Shown: positions 54,687 through 63,002, counted from the stretch's first letter. The stretch: 64,000 nt of DNA from Pseudomonas sp. Q1-7 (GCF_028010285.1 NZ_CP116304.1:5038501-5102500), one strand, 5' to 3'. Notes: generated by a model not told the origin, from the sequence alone. Program-made: numbers and translations.

Positions 54687-55691
54687 TCAGGCGCTTTCGC
54701 CCTTGCCCCTGCGCCGGAATTCCACCGGCGTCTCGCCGACCCAGCGCTTGAAGGCGCGGTAGAAGGTGCTCGGCTCGGAGAAACCGGTGCGCTCGACGAT
54801 CACCTCGATGCGCTCGTCGGTCTTCAGCAGCAGTTCCTTGGCCAACCGGCAGCGGTAGTCGGTGACCAGGTCGTTGAAGCGCACCCCGGCCAGGGTCAGG
54901 CGCTCGCGCAGGCGGCGGGCCGGCATGTTCAGGCGCGCGGCCACCTGCTCCAGGGTGGCGCCGCCGTTCACCAGCAGCTCGCCGATCAGCTCGCGCACCT
55001 GGTGCACCAGGTCCAGCCGCTCCACTTCCGCCAACTGGCGACGGGCCAGGGACTCGTGCATGCGCAGCAGGTCCGGGGCGGCGTGGCGCGAGGGCCGGTC
55101 CAGCACATCGGCCGCGAAGATCAGCGCATAGCGATCGGCGCCCAGCGTCGCCGGGCAGCCGTAGACCGCCCGGTAGCGCTCGGCGGGCGCGCCTTCGGTG
55201 TGCATCAGCTGCACTTCATGGGGTTTGAACTGGCCCTCGGTCAGGGCGTGGAACAGGCGGATCACCGCCCCGGCGAGCATTTCCGGAAAATGCCGGTTGC
55301 TGCCCGCGTTCTGGCCGAGGGAAAGCACGGCGCGGTCGTCCTCTACTTCCAGCCGGGCGCTCAGGGTGTCGGAGAGCAGGCGCACGTAACGCAGGGCGTG
55401 GCGCAGCCCCTCGCCGAAGGTGCCGCTGGAAAGGAACAGGTATTCCAGCAGCAGGCCGTGGAACGCCGGCAGATGGCTGGCCAGGTGAAGGCCGACATGC
55501 TCTTCGCCGCATGCGTCGGCAGCGGCCTTCCAGAACTGGGTTTGCGCAGCATGGGGGAAACGACCTGCGGGCAACCCGCCAGGCGGCAGGCCCACACGCT
55601 CCAGGACCTTGTCCGGGTCGGTGCCGCTGGCACGCAGGGCGTCGATCACCGGGCGCAGCAGCGCCACATCGTCGGTCAGATCACGCATCAT
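54687..55691 (-). CDS. AraC-family regulator (OruR/ArgR-type)
   Basis: This 334-residue regulator has the long N-terminal 'arabinose-binding' type domain (PF12625-like; DDVALLRPVIDALRASGTDP and RLLSDTLSARLEVEDDRAVL). The C-terminal AraC DNA-binding domain shows LEQVAARLNMPARRLRERLT and VIVERTGFSEPSTFYRAFKR followed by WVGETPVEFRR. It sits convergent with the FabG4-like gene and divergent from the MaoC gene, so it probably regulates this lipid module. The inducer is unknown. Confidence 0.9.
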   Translation of the reverse strand: MMRDLTDDVALLRPVIDALRASGTDPDKVLERVGLPPGGLPAGRFPHAAQTQFWKAAADACGEEHVGLHLASHLPAFHGLLLEYLFLSSGTFGEGLRHALRYVRLLSDTLSARLEVEDDRAVLSLGQNAGSNRHFPEMLAGAVIRLFHALTEGQFKPHEVQLMHTEGAPAERYRAVYGCPATLGADRYALIFAADVLDRPSRHAAPDLLRMHESLARRQLAEVERLDLVHQVRELIGELLVNGGATLEQVAARLNMPARRLRERLTLAGVRFNDLVTDYRCRLAKELLLKTDERIEVIVERTGFSEPSTFYRAFKRWVGETPVEFRRRGKGESA

Positions 55692-55858
55692 TTTGGGAGA
55701 GTTCTTATTGTCTGCGAGGCGCGGCCATCTTATGCGGCTTCTTCCCCAGGGCTCAAGGCCGCGATTGACTGCCCTGCCGCAGGCTGCAAACCGTCGGCCA
55801 ATGCCGCTCCGCCGCCACTGGCTATGCTGAGCCCCATTCGCCTCAAGGAGACTGCCCC

Positions 55859-56713
55859 ATGGCCATCGACTGGCTCGACCTGCCCGCTCCCCCCGCCCTC
55901 CCCGGCCTGTTCGCCCGCGCCGCCGTGCGTCGCGGCATGCGCGGCCAGGCGCTGCCCGAACTGGGGGTACGCTGCCCGGTGACGATCGACCCCGGCCACC
56001 TGGCGCGCTACCGGGCCGTCTGCGGGTTCAGCGACAAGGGCCTGCTGCCGGCGACCTATCCCCACATCCTCGCCTTCCCGCTGCAGATGCGCCTGCTCAC
56101 CGACCCGCGCTTCCCCTTTCCGCTGCTGGGCCTGGTGCATCTGGAGAACCGTATCCGCGCGTTTCGCGCCCTGGGCGGCCTCGGCCCCTTCACCGCGAGC
56201 GTGCAGGTGGCCGACCTGCAACCCCATGAAAAAGGCGCCACCTTCAGCCTGATCACCCGCCTGGAAGACCAGCTCGGCCTGGTCTGGGAAGGCGACAGCC
56301 GCATCCTCTTCCGCGGCCTGCACCTGCCCGGCCAGCCCGCGCCGCGCGCCAGCGAGGACAGCCTGCCCCTGTCGCACCTGGACCAGTGGTACGCCTCCGC
56401 CGACATCGGCCGCCGCTACGCCCGCGTCGCCGGTGACTACAACCCCATCCACCTGTCGACCCTCAGCGCCAGGGCGTTCGGGTTCCCCCGCGCCATCGCC
56501 CACGGCCTGTGGAACAAGGCGCGCTGCCTGGCGACCCTGGAGATCCACCTGCCCGCCGCCGGTTACGAGGTGGAGGTGCGCTTCCAGAAACCCATGCTGC
56601 TGCCCGCTGAAGTCACCCTGCTGGCCAGCGCGGCGGGGCCTTCGGGCCAGCTCGCCCTGCGCGGCAAGGGCGACACCCCGCACATGGCCGGAAGCTGGCG
56701 CCCCCTCGCCTGA
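55859..56713 (+). CDS. MaoC-like acyl dehydratase
   Basis: The 284-residue protein has a hot-dog fold hydratase domain with the signature YARVAGDYNPIHLSTLSARA then FGFPRAIAHGLWNKAR at about residues 185-220, including the catalytic Asp (GDYN) and His (IH). The N-terminal half is the second, degenerate hot-dog. Relatives hydrate (R)-enoyl-CoA. With thiolase and FabG4-like reductase this would complete a beta-keto to enoyl cycle. The start follows AAGGAG. Confidence 0.86.
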   Translation: MAIDWLDLPAPPALPGLFARAAVRRGMRGQALPELGVRCPVTIDPGHLARYRAVCGFSDKGLLPATYPHILAFPLQMRLLTDPRFPFPLLGLVHLENRIRAFRALGGLGPFTASVQVADLQPHEKGATFSLITRLEDQLGLVWEGDSRILFRGLHLPGQPAPRASEDSLPLSHLDQWYASADIGRRYARVAGDYNPIHLSTLSARAFGFPRAIAHGLWNKARCLATLEIHLPAAGYEVEVRFQKPMLLPAEVTLLASAAGPSGQLALRGKGDTPHMAGSWRPLA

Positions 56714-56766
56714 CCCTTGCGCGGGCGGTAGCGCAGCGGGACCATAGGCGGCTCAAGGAGAGCACC

Positions 56767-57069
56767 ATGAACCTCGACGAACTCACCACCCGCCTGCACG
56801 CCATCCGCGACCGGAACGACTGGCGGCAATTCCACAGCCCGAAGAACCTGGCCATGGCCGCCAGCGTGGAAATGGCCGAGCTGGTGGAAATCTTCCAGTG
56901 GCTCAGCGAAGACCAGTCGCGCCAGTTGCCGCCGGAAAAGCTCGCCCACGCTGGCCAGGAAGTCGGCGACATCATCCTCTACCTGCTGCTGCTCTGCGCC
57001 GAGCTGGGCCTGGACATGGATGCCGTGGTGCGCGCCAAGCTCGCCGACAGCGAAAGGCGCTTCACATGA
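56767..57069 (+). CDS. MazG-like nucleotide pyrophosphohydrolase
   Basis: This 100-residue all-alpha NTP pyrophosphatase resembles the dCTPase/RS21-C6 branch. The metal-binding ExxE...ExxD pattern is visible as VEMAELVEIF and GQEVGDIILYLLLL. It would clear non-canonical or excess nucleoside triphosphates. Its stop overlaps the cmoM start (ATGA), so the two are cotranslated. Confidence 0.9.
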   Translation: MNLDELTTRLHAIRDRNDWRQFHSPKNLAMAASVEMAELVEIFQWLSEDQSRQLPPEKLAHAGQEVGDIILYLLLLCAELGLDMDAVVRAKLADSERRFT

Positions 57070-57815
57070 GCGACCGCCATTTCGACGAACTGGCGACGCG
57101 CTTCGCCGAAAAGATCTACGGCGGCGCCAAGGGCGCCATCCGCCTCGCGGTGCTCCAGGCCGACCTCGCCGAAGCCCTGCCTGAACGCCCGCTGCGGGTG
57201 CTGGACGTTGGCGCCGGTCTCGGCCACATGGCGCTCTGGCTGGCCCAGCGCGGCCACCAGGTGACCCTCGCCGAACCCGCCGAGCCCATGCTCGAAGGCG
57301 CCCGCCAGCGCTTCGCCGACGCGGGCCAGGCCGCCACCTTCATCCAGGCGCCCTGGCAGGACCTGCTGGGCCAGCTCACCGAACCCTACGACCTGGTGCT
57401 CTGCCACGCCGTGCTGGAATGGCTGGCCGACCCGCACGCGATCCTGCCCGTGCTGCACCAGCTCACCGCGAAGGACGGCCTGTTGTCCCTGGCCTTCTAC
57501 AACAAGGACGCGCTGATCTACCGCAACCTGCTCAAGGGCCATTTCCGCAAGCTGCGCAAACACCGCTTCGCCGGCGAAGGGCAAAGCCTGACCCCGCAAC
57601 AGCCACTCGATCCGCGCGACCTGGCGGCGCAACTCGACGGACACTGGCGGGTCGAAAAACAGAGCGGTGTGCGCGTGTTCCACGACTACATGCCCCAGGA
57701 GTTCCAGGCCAAGGCCGAGCTGGTGGACCTGCTGGAAATGGAACTCGCCTACCGCCGCCATCCCAGCTACCAGGGACTGGGCCGCTACCTGCACTGGATC
57801 TGCCGGCCGCTGTAA
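57066..57815 (+). CDS. cmoM: tRNA 5-carboxymethoxyuridine methyltransferase CmoM
   Basis: The 249-residue SAM-dependent methyltransferase methylates cmo5U34 of certain tRNAs to its methyl ester. It opens [20 protein letters not shown] then [17 protein letters not shown], the family signature. Motif I is [20 protein letters not shown], and [13 protein letters not shown] and [19 protein letters not shown] follow. The start at 57066 overlaps the MazG stop by 4 bases. Confidence 0.88.
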   Translation: MSDRHFDELATRFAEKIYGGAKGAIRLAVLQADLAEALPERPLRVLDVGAGLGHMALWLAQRGHQVTLAEPAEPMLEGARQRFADAGQAATFIQAPWQDLLGQLTEPYDLVLCHAVLEWLADPHAILPVLHQLTAKDGLLSLAFYNKDALIYRNLLKGHFRKLRKHRFAGEGQSLTPQQPLDPRDLAAQLDGHWRVEKQSGVRVFHDYMPQEFQAKAELVDLLEMELAYRRHPSYQGLGRYLHWICRPL

Positions 57816-57826
57816 AAGGAGGCCTC

Positions 57827-58426
57827 ATGAAACTGCTCGCACTGCTCGCCGCTGCGCTGCTGCTTGGCGCGTGCCAGAGCCCCAACCCCTACCAGTACCA
57901 GTCCCGCCCGGTGCCGCCCGCGCCGCCGGGCGTGGACAGCCTGTTCGACGCCAGCGCCTATCCCGCCCCGCCCCGCGACTTCGGCCGCTACCGCAGTTGG
58001 GCCTGGCTGGACGGCCAGCTTCCCGCCGGCAACAACTGGGCGACCCCCGAACAGATGGCCGACATGGTCAATGCCGGCCTCGACCAGCACGGCCTGCGCC
58101 CGGCCCGCACCCCTGGCCAGGCCGACCTCAGGGTCAGCGCCAGCCTGCGCTATGAAAAGCGCCTGCGGCAGTACGACGACTACGGCGGTGCCTACTACGG
58201 CAGCGGCCCCTGGCACGACCAGTACGGCGCCTGGGCCAGCGTGCCCATCGTGCGCACCTACGAGGAACAGGTGGCAGTGGTCTACCTGCAATTCTTCGAT
58301 GCCCGCGACAACCAGCTGGTGTGGAGCGGCAGCGGCGAAGCTTCCGCCAATGGCGACCGCGCCGACGGCGTGGCCGCGCTGCGGGCCGCGATGAAGGACG
58401 CGCTGGACGGCTACCCGCCGCATTGA
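57827..58426 (+). CDS. DUF4136 lipoprotein (first of two)
   Basis: The 199-residue lipoprotein has the signal [15 protein letters not shown], with the lipobox LGAC. The DUF4136 domain shows [13 protein letters not shown] near residue 45, [13 protein letters not shown] and [20 protein letters not shown]. It ends [12 protein letters not shown]. Function is unknown; anchoring is probably in the outer membrane. AAAAGGAGG precedes the start. A paralogue follows 84 bases later. Confidence 0.87.
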   Translation: MKLLALLAAALLLGACQSPNPYQYQSRPVPPAPPGVDSLFDASAYPAPPRDFGRYRSWAWLDGQLPAGNNWATPEQMADMVNAGLDQHGLRPARTPGQADLRVSASLRYEKRLRQYDDYGGAYYGSGPWHDQYGAWASVPIVRTYEEQVAVVYLQFFDARDNQLVWSGSGEASANGDRADGVAALRAAMKDALDGYPPH

Positions 58427-58510
58427 AGCACGTCCCACGGCTGCCAGAATCCCCTTGCCCAGCGCCCTGCCATGGGGTTCGATAACGATTCCGGCAGAGG
58501 AGATCCGATC

Positions 58511-59068
58511 ATGATCCGCCGCACGCTGCTCCTTTCCACCGCCCTGCTCCTGGCCGCCTGCCAGAACTACAACGTCAATCGCGATTACGACAGCAGCCGC
58601 GATTTCGGCGCCTACCGCAGCTGGAGCTGGAAGGAACCCGCCCTGCAATACAGCCCCGACGATCCGCGCATCAAGAGCGACCTCACCGAACAACGCATCC
58701 GCGATGCCGTCGGCCAGCAACTCGACCAGCGCGGCCTGCGCCCAGCCGCCAGCGGCCAGGCCGACCTCAACGTCCAGTCCTGGCTGATCGTCGACGAGCG
58801 CCAGCAGCAGACCAGCTACAACTACGGCGGTCACTGGGGCGGCTATTGGGGAGGTTACTGGGGCGGCCCGGCCTACACCGAAACCCGCATCTACAGCTAC
58901 AAGGTCGCCACCATCCAGGTGGACATGTACGACAGCAAGGACGGCAAGCTGGTCTGGCGCGGCAGCGCCGAACAGATCATGCAAAGCGCCCCGCCGAGCC
59001 CCGCCGAACGGGAAGCCGCCATCCGCGAAACGGTCGCCAAGGTGATCGCCCAATACCCCCCGCACTGA
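58511..59068 (+). CDS. DUF4136 lipoprotein (second of two)
   Basis: This 185-residue lipoprotein has the signal IRRTLLLSTALLLAAC with lipobox LAAC. It parallels its neighbour: FGAYRSWSWKEPALQY, QLDQRGLRPAASGQADLNVQ, VDMYDSKDGKLVWRGSAEQI and the same terminal PPH. A Gly/Trp-rich run (GGHWGGYWGGYWGGP) sits mid-protein. The pair arose by duplication. The GNAT gene follows after 7 bases. Confidence 0.87.
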   Translation: MIRRTLLLSTALLLAACQNYNVNRDYDSSRDFGAYRSWSWKEPALQYSPDDPRIKSDLTEQRIRDAVGQQLDQRGLRPAASGQADLNVQSWLIVDERQQQTSYNYGGHWGGYWGGYWGGPAYTETRIYSYKVATIQVDMYDSKDGKLVWRGSAEQIMQSAPPSPAEREAAIRETVAKVIAQYPPH

Positions 59069-59075
59069 GGTCCCG

Positions 59076-59561
59076 ATGCCCGACCTGAACCACCGCCCCG
59101 CTCTCGCCGAAGACCTCCACGACGTCGTCCGCTTCCCCCAGGATGCGGACGAACTCTTCTTTGCCTACCCCAAGGCGAGCTGGCCGCTGACCGTCGGCCA
59201 ACTCGCCGCCGCCATGGCCGAACGGCGTGGCAGCACCGTCGCCCTGCTGGACGGCGAGGTCGCCGGCTTCGCCAACTTCTACCAGTGGCAGCACGGCGAG
59301 TTCTGCGCCCTCGGCAACATGATGGTGGCGTTCTGGGCGCGCGGGCAGGGCGTGGCCCGCTACCTGATCGAAGCCATGGAGCGCCAGGCCCGCGAGCAGT
59401 ACAAGGCCCGGCTGATGAAAGTGTCCTGCTTCAACGCCAACGCAGGCGGCCTGCTGCTCTATACCCGCCTTGGCTACCAGCCCCGCGCCATCGTCGAACG
59501 CCATGCCCCGGACGGCCGCCGCGTGGCCCTGGTCCAACTGGACAAACCCCTCACGGACTGA
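59076..59561 (+). CDS. GNAT acetyltransferase, PA4794-like
   Basis: The 161-residue GNAT enzyme transfers acetyl from acetyl-CoA. It matches the P. aeruginosa PA4794 type closely (FANFYQWQHG, CALGNMMVAFWARGQGVARY). The RGQGVA-type acetyl-CoA loop is in that segment, and KVSCFNANAGGLLLYTRLGY is the last strand and helix. PA4794 has been reported to acetylate peptide lysines and to bind beta-lactams. The same specificity here is inferred. Confidence 0.9.
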   Translation: MPDLNHRPALAEDLHDVVRFPQDADELFFAYPKASWPLTVGQLAAAMAERRGSTVALLDGEVAGFANFYQWQHGEFCALGNMMVAFWARGQGVARYLIEAMERQAREQYKARLMKVSCFNANAGGLLLYTRLGYQPRAIVERHAPDGRRVALVQLDKPLTD

Positions 59562-59573
59562 CCACTGCCCGCC

Positions 59574-60077
59574 ATGACCATTCGCCCTGCCCAGCCGGAC
59601 GAACTGCCGCTGCTGGCCGCCATCGAACGGCGCGCCGCCGCGCGCTTCGGCCCCGACGACCTGCCGCCCCAGCTTCGCGGCGACACCCTGCCACTGGCAT
59701 GCCTGCAGCGCGCCCAGGCCACCGGCCTGCTCTGGGTGGCCGTTGCAGCCGACGCCAGCCCGGCCGGCTTCCTCGCGGCGGAAGCCGCCGGAGCAGCGCT
59801 GCACATCTGCGAGGTAAGCGTCATCCCCGAACAGGGCGGCCAAGGCCTGGGCCGCGCGCTGCTGGAAGCGGCGAGGCGGCACGGGCAAGAGACCGGCTTC
59901 GCGGCCCTCACGCTCACCACCTTCGACCATCTCCCCTGGAACCGTCCCTTCTATGAACGGCTGGGATTCCGCGTAGTCGCCGCCGAGGCATGCGACGAAC
60001 ACCTGCGCCAGGCGCTGATCGCCGAAACCCGCGCCGGCCTGCGCAACCGGGTAGCCATGCGCCGCGAGTTGCCGTGA
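59574..60077 (+). CDS. GNAT acetyltransferase
   Basis: The 167-residue GNAT protein shows TIRPAQPDELPLLAAIERRA at the start, the acetyl-CoA loop EQGGQGLGRALLEAARRHGQ near residue 83 and NRPFYERLGFRVV near 122. The substrate is not known. It starts 12 bases after the PA4794-like gene, so the two are probably co-transcribed. Confidence 0.88.
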   Translation: MTIRPAQPDELPLLAAIERRAAARFGPDDLPPQLRGDTLPLACLQRAQATGLLWVAVAADASPAGFLAAEAAGAALHICEVSVIPEQGGQGLGRALLEAARRHGQETGFAALTLTTFDHLPWNRPFYERLGFRVVAAEACDEHLRQALIAETRAGLRNRVAMRRELP

Positions 60078-60122
60078 ACCGGTCGGCGCCTCGTGGCGCC
60101 CCGCTCGCACCGGTCACTAAAC

Positions 60123-60180
60123 TTATCCACATGGCACCGGCGCGCCGGTGCCGGGCGGGGAGCGGGACGCTCCTCCTTGA
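60123..60180. other. leader of the ybaK gene: DnaA-box 9-mer and 20-bp palindrome
   Basis: A perfect TTATCCACA (60123-60131) is followed 1 base later by the perfect 20-bp palindrome with arms GGCACCGGCG and CGCCGGTGCC (60133-60152). GCCGGC-TTC-GCCGGC then forms another hairpin near 60183-60197 ahead of the gene. The strong hairpins could attenuate read-through from the GNAT gene. Confidence 0.5.
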
Positions 60181-60238
60181 GTGCCGGCTTCGCCGGCTTA
60201 CCGGGAGCGACAAGCCGGCGCCTGGCAGGAGGTGTCCC

Positions 60239-60706
60239 ATGACCATGATCACCCAGCTGCAAAGCAGCCTGACTCAACACAAAACCCGCTTCGACGTGCT
60301 CAGCCACGCCAAGTCCATGACCACCCGCGAAGCCGCCCGCCGCGCCGGCATCCCACCGCAACAGATGGCCAAGCCGGTGATCCTCGACGACTTCCAGGGC
60401 AACTGGCTGATGGCCGTGGTGCCCGCCTCGCGCCATGTCGACCTGGAAAAGGTCCACAAACTCACCCACCGTCACTGGCGCCTGGTACACGAACGCGACT
60501 TCGGCAAGCGCTTCGCCGACTGCGAAACCGGCGCGATTCCCGCCGTGGGCAATCTCTTCGGTCTCGACACCCTGGTCGACCAGTCCCTCACCGAACAATC
60601 GGACATCTACTTCGAATCCGGTCGGCACGACGAACTGGTACACATGAGCGGCAAGCAATACATGGCGCTGATTCCTGAAGCGAAAAGCGGACGGTTCTGC
60701 GAGTAG
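60239..60706 (+). CDS. YbaK-family aminoacyl-tRNA editing protein
   Basis: The 155-residue YbaK/EbsC-type protein deacylates mischarged tRNAs in trans in known members. Motifs are the helical start with FDVLSHAKSMTTREAARRAG, the MAKPVILDDFQGNWLMAVVP strand containing the catalytic-type Lys, GAIPAVGNLFGLDTLVDQSL and IYFESGRHDELVHMSGKQY. The ATG at 60239 follows GGAGGTGTCCC. A strong bidirectional hairpin ends the transcript. Confidence 0.87.
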   Translation: MTMITQLQSSLTQHKTRFDVLSHAKSMTTREAARRAGIPPQQMAKPVILDDFQGNWLMAVVPASRHVDLEKVHKLTHRHWRLVHERDFGKRFADCETGAIPAVGNLFGLDTLVDQSLTEQSDIYFESGRHDELVHMSGKQYMALIPEAKSGRFCE

Positions 60707-60724
60707 AACCACCCCCACGGAAAA

Positions 60725-60754
60725 GCCCCCGCTCCCTGTTCAGGGAGCGGGGGC
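60725..60754. terminator. strong bidirectional hairpin
   Basis: Arms GCCCCCGCTCCCTG and CAGGGAGCGGGGGC form a perfect 14-bp stem with a two-base TT loop between the convergent ybaK and lipoprotein genes. It starts 18 bases after the ybaK stop and is preceded by an A run. Confidence 0.8.
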
Positions 60755-60788
60755 AGTTCAGGCTCGAGGGCCGACGCGTCTCGCGCCG

Positions 60789-61241
60789 CTAGCGAATATC
60801 TCCGCAAAACACATCCACCCCACCATCCGCCGGGCTGGTCCGCAGCACCAGCGAATGCTCGCTCGCCCGCAACGTCGACAGTGGCACGGGAGCGGACTTC
60901 GACAGGCGCCAGACATCGCCCTCGACGTGGCGGTAGGTGTTCACCGTGCGGTTCAGCTCATAGGCCGGCGTGGCGCCCGGCGCCGAGCAGGTTCCCGGGT
61001 AGATGTAGGTATAGAGATGGACCGGCCGCGTCACGCCGGACGGCACACCGCTGACGAACAGGGAAATGGCGGTTTCGTCCCCGCGCGGCACCAGCGTCGC
61101 CATGCCGATGCGCCCCGCATTCTGCTGCGTGGCCGCCAGCCTGACGTCGACCCGCTGGTCGTCCGGGGTTCCCACAGAAGCCGCGCAGCCGCCCAGGCCG
61201 ACGGTGAGCAGGAAGAAGATCAGAAGCCGTGCCGCATACAT
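60789..61241 (-). CDS. hypothetical lipoprotein
   Basis: The 150-residue protein has a lipoprotein signal ending LTVGLGGC. The body has the strand pattern GMATLVPRGDETAISLFVSG and VPSGVTRPVHLYTYIYPGTC that recalls CHRD/superoxide-dismutase-like beta domains, without their metal ligands. Two further Cys (GTCS, VFCGD) could pair. I do not recognise a named family. It is convergent with ybaK. Confidence 0.7.
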   Translation of the reverse strand: MYAARLLIFFLLTVGLGGCAASVGTPDDQRVDVRLAATQQNAGRIGMATLVPRGDETAISLFVSGVPSGVTRPVHLYTYIYPGTCSAPGATPAYELNRTVNTYRHVEGDVWRLSKSAPVPLSTLRASEHSLVLRTSPADGGVDVFCGDIR

Positions 61242-61367
61242 TGCGGGCCTCCCCGCGTGGAAGCGTTCGACTCCCCACTATAGGCGCGGGCACGGCGAAT
61301 AGAGCGTTGCGCTACCAGCGGTCGATGCGGCAGCGAAAGCCGGGCTGGGGAAGCGCCGGCAACGCAC

Positions 61368-61652
61368 TCAGGGCTTGTACTGGTGCTGCGCCACGCACCA
61401 CTTGCTGGCCGGGTCCTTCGAGCGGGTGCAGGAATTGCGGAAAATCACCTGGGCATGCTGCTGGCAATTCCGGAACTGCTTGGAGCCCTTCTCGTTCTTG
61501 CTGCAGACCGTGTCCAGGGCGATAGCGCCATCGCGCTCCTGCCAGTTCAGGTAATAGTTGTTGCTGTCCTGCTTGGGCTTGGCCGGGGTCGCGGCGAAGG
61601 TCACGCTCGCCACGAGTACCAGCGCGCTGCCGAGTGCGAATCGGATGCTCAT
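61368..61652 (-). CDS. hypothetical small exported protein
   Basis: This 94-residue protein has a signal peptide (SIRFALGSALVLVASVTFA) followed by a mature domain with four Cys (TVCSK, RNCQQ, NSCTR, KWCVA) that probably form two disulfides. The mature part is basic and polar (NWQERDGAIALDTVCSKNEK). No known family is evident. The 285 bases from 61653 to 61937 upstream hold no gene. Confidence 0.68.
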   Translation of the reverse strand: MSIRFALGSALVLVASVTFAATPAKPKQDSNNYYLNWQERDGAIALDTVCSKNEKGSKQFRNCQQHAQVIFRNSCTRSKDPASKWCVAQHQYKP

Positions 61653-61937
61653 TTCAACTCCTAAGGTCGCTTGTGCCGGGTGCGCCTTCTAAGAGGCGCT
61701 GCCATGGAGCGGTGCCGCCAACACTGTCGCAAAGCCTAGTCAACTGAACCGCCAGTCTTGCGCGTGCTCAGCGCAGACACGGCGAAAAAACTGCAGGAAT
61801 AGTGCGGAGCGCCAGGCAAGGCCGCAAGGGCCGCGGGCTCCAACGGAGCGACCGTCCGTCTAAATGTCAGGCTCGACACTAAGAAGGCGACGCAACTTAC
61901 GGATAAGACTGGGAAAGGCCGGGTGCGAAAGCAGTTG

Positions 61938-62210
61938 TTAATCCGTGTTGGGGGTTGCCGAGTTTGAACTCGGTGCATCGCTGTCCGGGCTCGTTTGCCC
62001 AATTTCAGGCATGACCTCGCCGGTCATCAGCCACCACCGATAGTGAGGATAGAGATTCCCCAACTTCTCTAGTTCCTCCGCTCCAAAGCGTGCCTTGCCC
62101 CGCTTGATGCTCTGCCAACGCACATAGTCCTTGCTGTTGACCTCAGCCAAGTCTTTCAGGCTCGCCATCGCCAGTAGCTGGAGCGCCCTATTGGCCATCC
62201 CTTCAGCCAT
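61938..62210 (-). CDS. phage-type small DNA-binding protein
   Basis: This 90-residue protein has a helix-turn-helix-like segment LKDLAEVNSKDYVRWQSIKR then GKARFGAEELEKLGNLYPHY followed by RWWLMTGEVMPE. This arrangement is typical of small DNA-binding proteins found near prophage or island ends in Pseudomonas. The acidic, Ser/Pro-rich tail is probably disordered. The start may be 62210 or 62198; neither has a strong ribosome site. Two inverted operator-like sites lie upstream, suggesting autorepression. Confidence 0.65.
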   Translation of the reverse strand: MAEGMANRALQLLAMASLKDLAEVNSKDYVRWQSIKRGKARFGAEELEKLGNLYPHYRWWLMTGEVMPEIGQTSPDSDAPSSNSATPNTD

Positions 62211-62224
62211 TGAAAAGCACCATT

Positions 62225-62280
62225 ATGGACTATTGCCATATCTCTGAATTCATGGATAATGCGAAATGGAAATAGTCCAT
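62225..62280. promoter_or_regulatory. pair of near-identical inverted 15-bp operators
   Basis: ATGGACTATTGCCAT (62225-62239) and ATGGAAATAGTCCAT (62266-62280) are inverted relative to each other and identical at 14 of 15 positions. Each is itself nearly palindromic (ATGG..CCAT). Centres are 41 bases apart, about four helical turns, in an AT-rich spacer between the divergent DNA-binding protein and the 62411 gene. This is the layout of a phage-style operator pair. Confidence 0.6.
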
Positions 62281-62410
62281 AAATACGCATCGAACGAGTT
62301 GACCGAATACTGACGGAACCAGCAGGGAACTGGAAGGGCTCTGCATGTCCGCAAGAAGCCGCTGTCCAACGGTGACGTCCCTCCCTGAACGGCTTGAAAG
62401 GAAATCGAGC

Positions 62411-62701
62411 ATGGCTGATTTCAACACCCCCACCGCCCTTTCCCTGCTGGGCCGAACCGCGATGGTCGAACTGGTCTGGGACGACGATCCGCGTCCGCTC
62501 TGGGTGTGCGTGCATATCCTGGGCGTGGTGCTGCGGCTGGACGGGGTGTATGAGCATCCGCACTTCCTGACGATGGATGTGCACGAACTGGAGCCGTTTC
62601 CCAACGAGATGTTCTGGACCAATATCCGGCGGCTATATCCGCTGCGGTGGCGGGATGGCGCTCGTGGATTCAGGCCCGCGCCGTGCGATTGCGAGGCGTA
62701 G
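62411..62701 (+). CDS. hypothetical protein (96 residues)
   Basis: I do not recognise this family. The ATG at 62411 has AAAGGAAATC upstream. The protein contains ALSLLGRTAMVELVWDDDPR, LWVCVHILGVVLRLDGVYEH and PHFLTMDVHELEPFPNEMFW, with several Trp and acidic residues, and no membrane segment. The stop codon lies inside a GTAGGGTGGA repeat. It is divergent from the DNA-binding gene. Confidence 0.65.
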   Translation: MADFNTPTALSLLGRTAMVELVWDDDPRPLWVCVHILGVVLRLDGVYEHPHFLTMDVHELEPFPNEMFWTNIRRLYPLRWRDGARGFRPAPCDCEA

Positions 62702-62727
62702 GGTGGACCACGCTTTACCGGTCCACC
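62698..62727. repeat. GTAGGGTGGACC..GGTCCACC intergenic repeat
   Basis: This single copy of the palindromic GTAGGGTGGA-type repeat is related to the core of the 148-bp array at 45.5-46.2 kb. Its first bases form the stop codon of the 62411 gene. Confidence 0.7.
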
Positions 62728-62877
62728 AGCGGGGCCAAGTCAGGCAAGGGGGATGGAAGGGCTATCGATGCCTGAGCCCTGGAGCAAAAGAATCCGTCTT
62801 CGTTTTCCCACCACCGGCCGGGGATGGATGGACGAGCGGGAGGGACTGGCAGCGTGTGCCGTCCGACTTCCCCAGCC

Positions 62878-62896
62878 CCTCTCCAAGCGGGAGAGG
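62878..62896 (-). terminator. hairpin downstream of tRNA-Sec
   Basis: Arms CCTCTCC and GGAGAGG with a 5-base loop lie 10 bases beyond the tRNA 3' end on the minus strand. There is no T run; it belongs to the same repeat type as 27054-27077. Confidence 0.4.
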
Positions 62897-62906
62897 CGCG
62901 CGTGTT

Positions 62907-63002
62907 TGGCGGAAGGCAGTGGGAGTCGAACCCACCCAGGAACGGCTGCCGTCCCCCACCGGGTTTGAAGCCCGGCCACGCCACCGGGCGTGCTTGCCTT
63001 CC
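62907..63002 (-). tRNA. selC: selenocysteine tRNA (anticodon TCA)
   Basis: The minus strand folds as a 96-base tRNA with encoded CCA. The acceptor stem is 8 bp (GGAAGGCA with TGCCTTCC), the D arm is extended, and the anticodon stem-loop is CCGGG-CTTCAAA-CCCGG with anticodon TCA at 62966-62968. There is a long variable arm (GGGACGGCAGCCGTTCC region) and a T arm GGGTTCGACTCCC. Long acceptor and variable arms are specific to tRNA-Sec. It reads UGA in selenoproteins such as formate dehydrogenase; selA and selB lie outside the window. Confidence 0.96.

Noticed and set aside
62907-63002. att direct repeat of the tRNA-Sec 3' end within the window
   Set aside because: I found no second copy of the tRNA end by eye, so island borders cannot be claimed.
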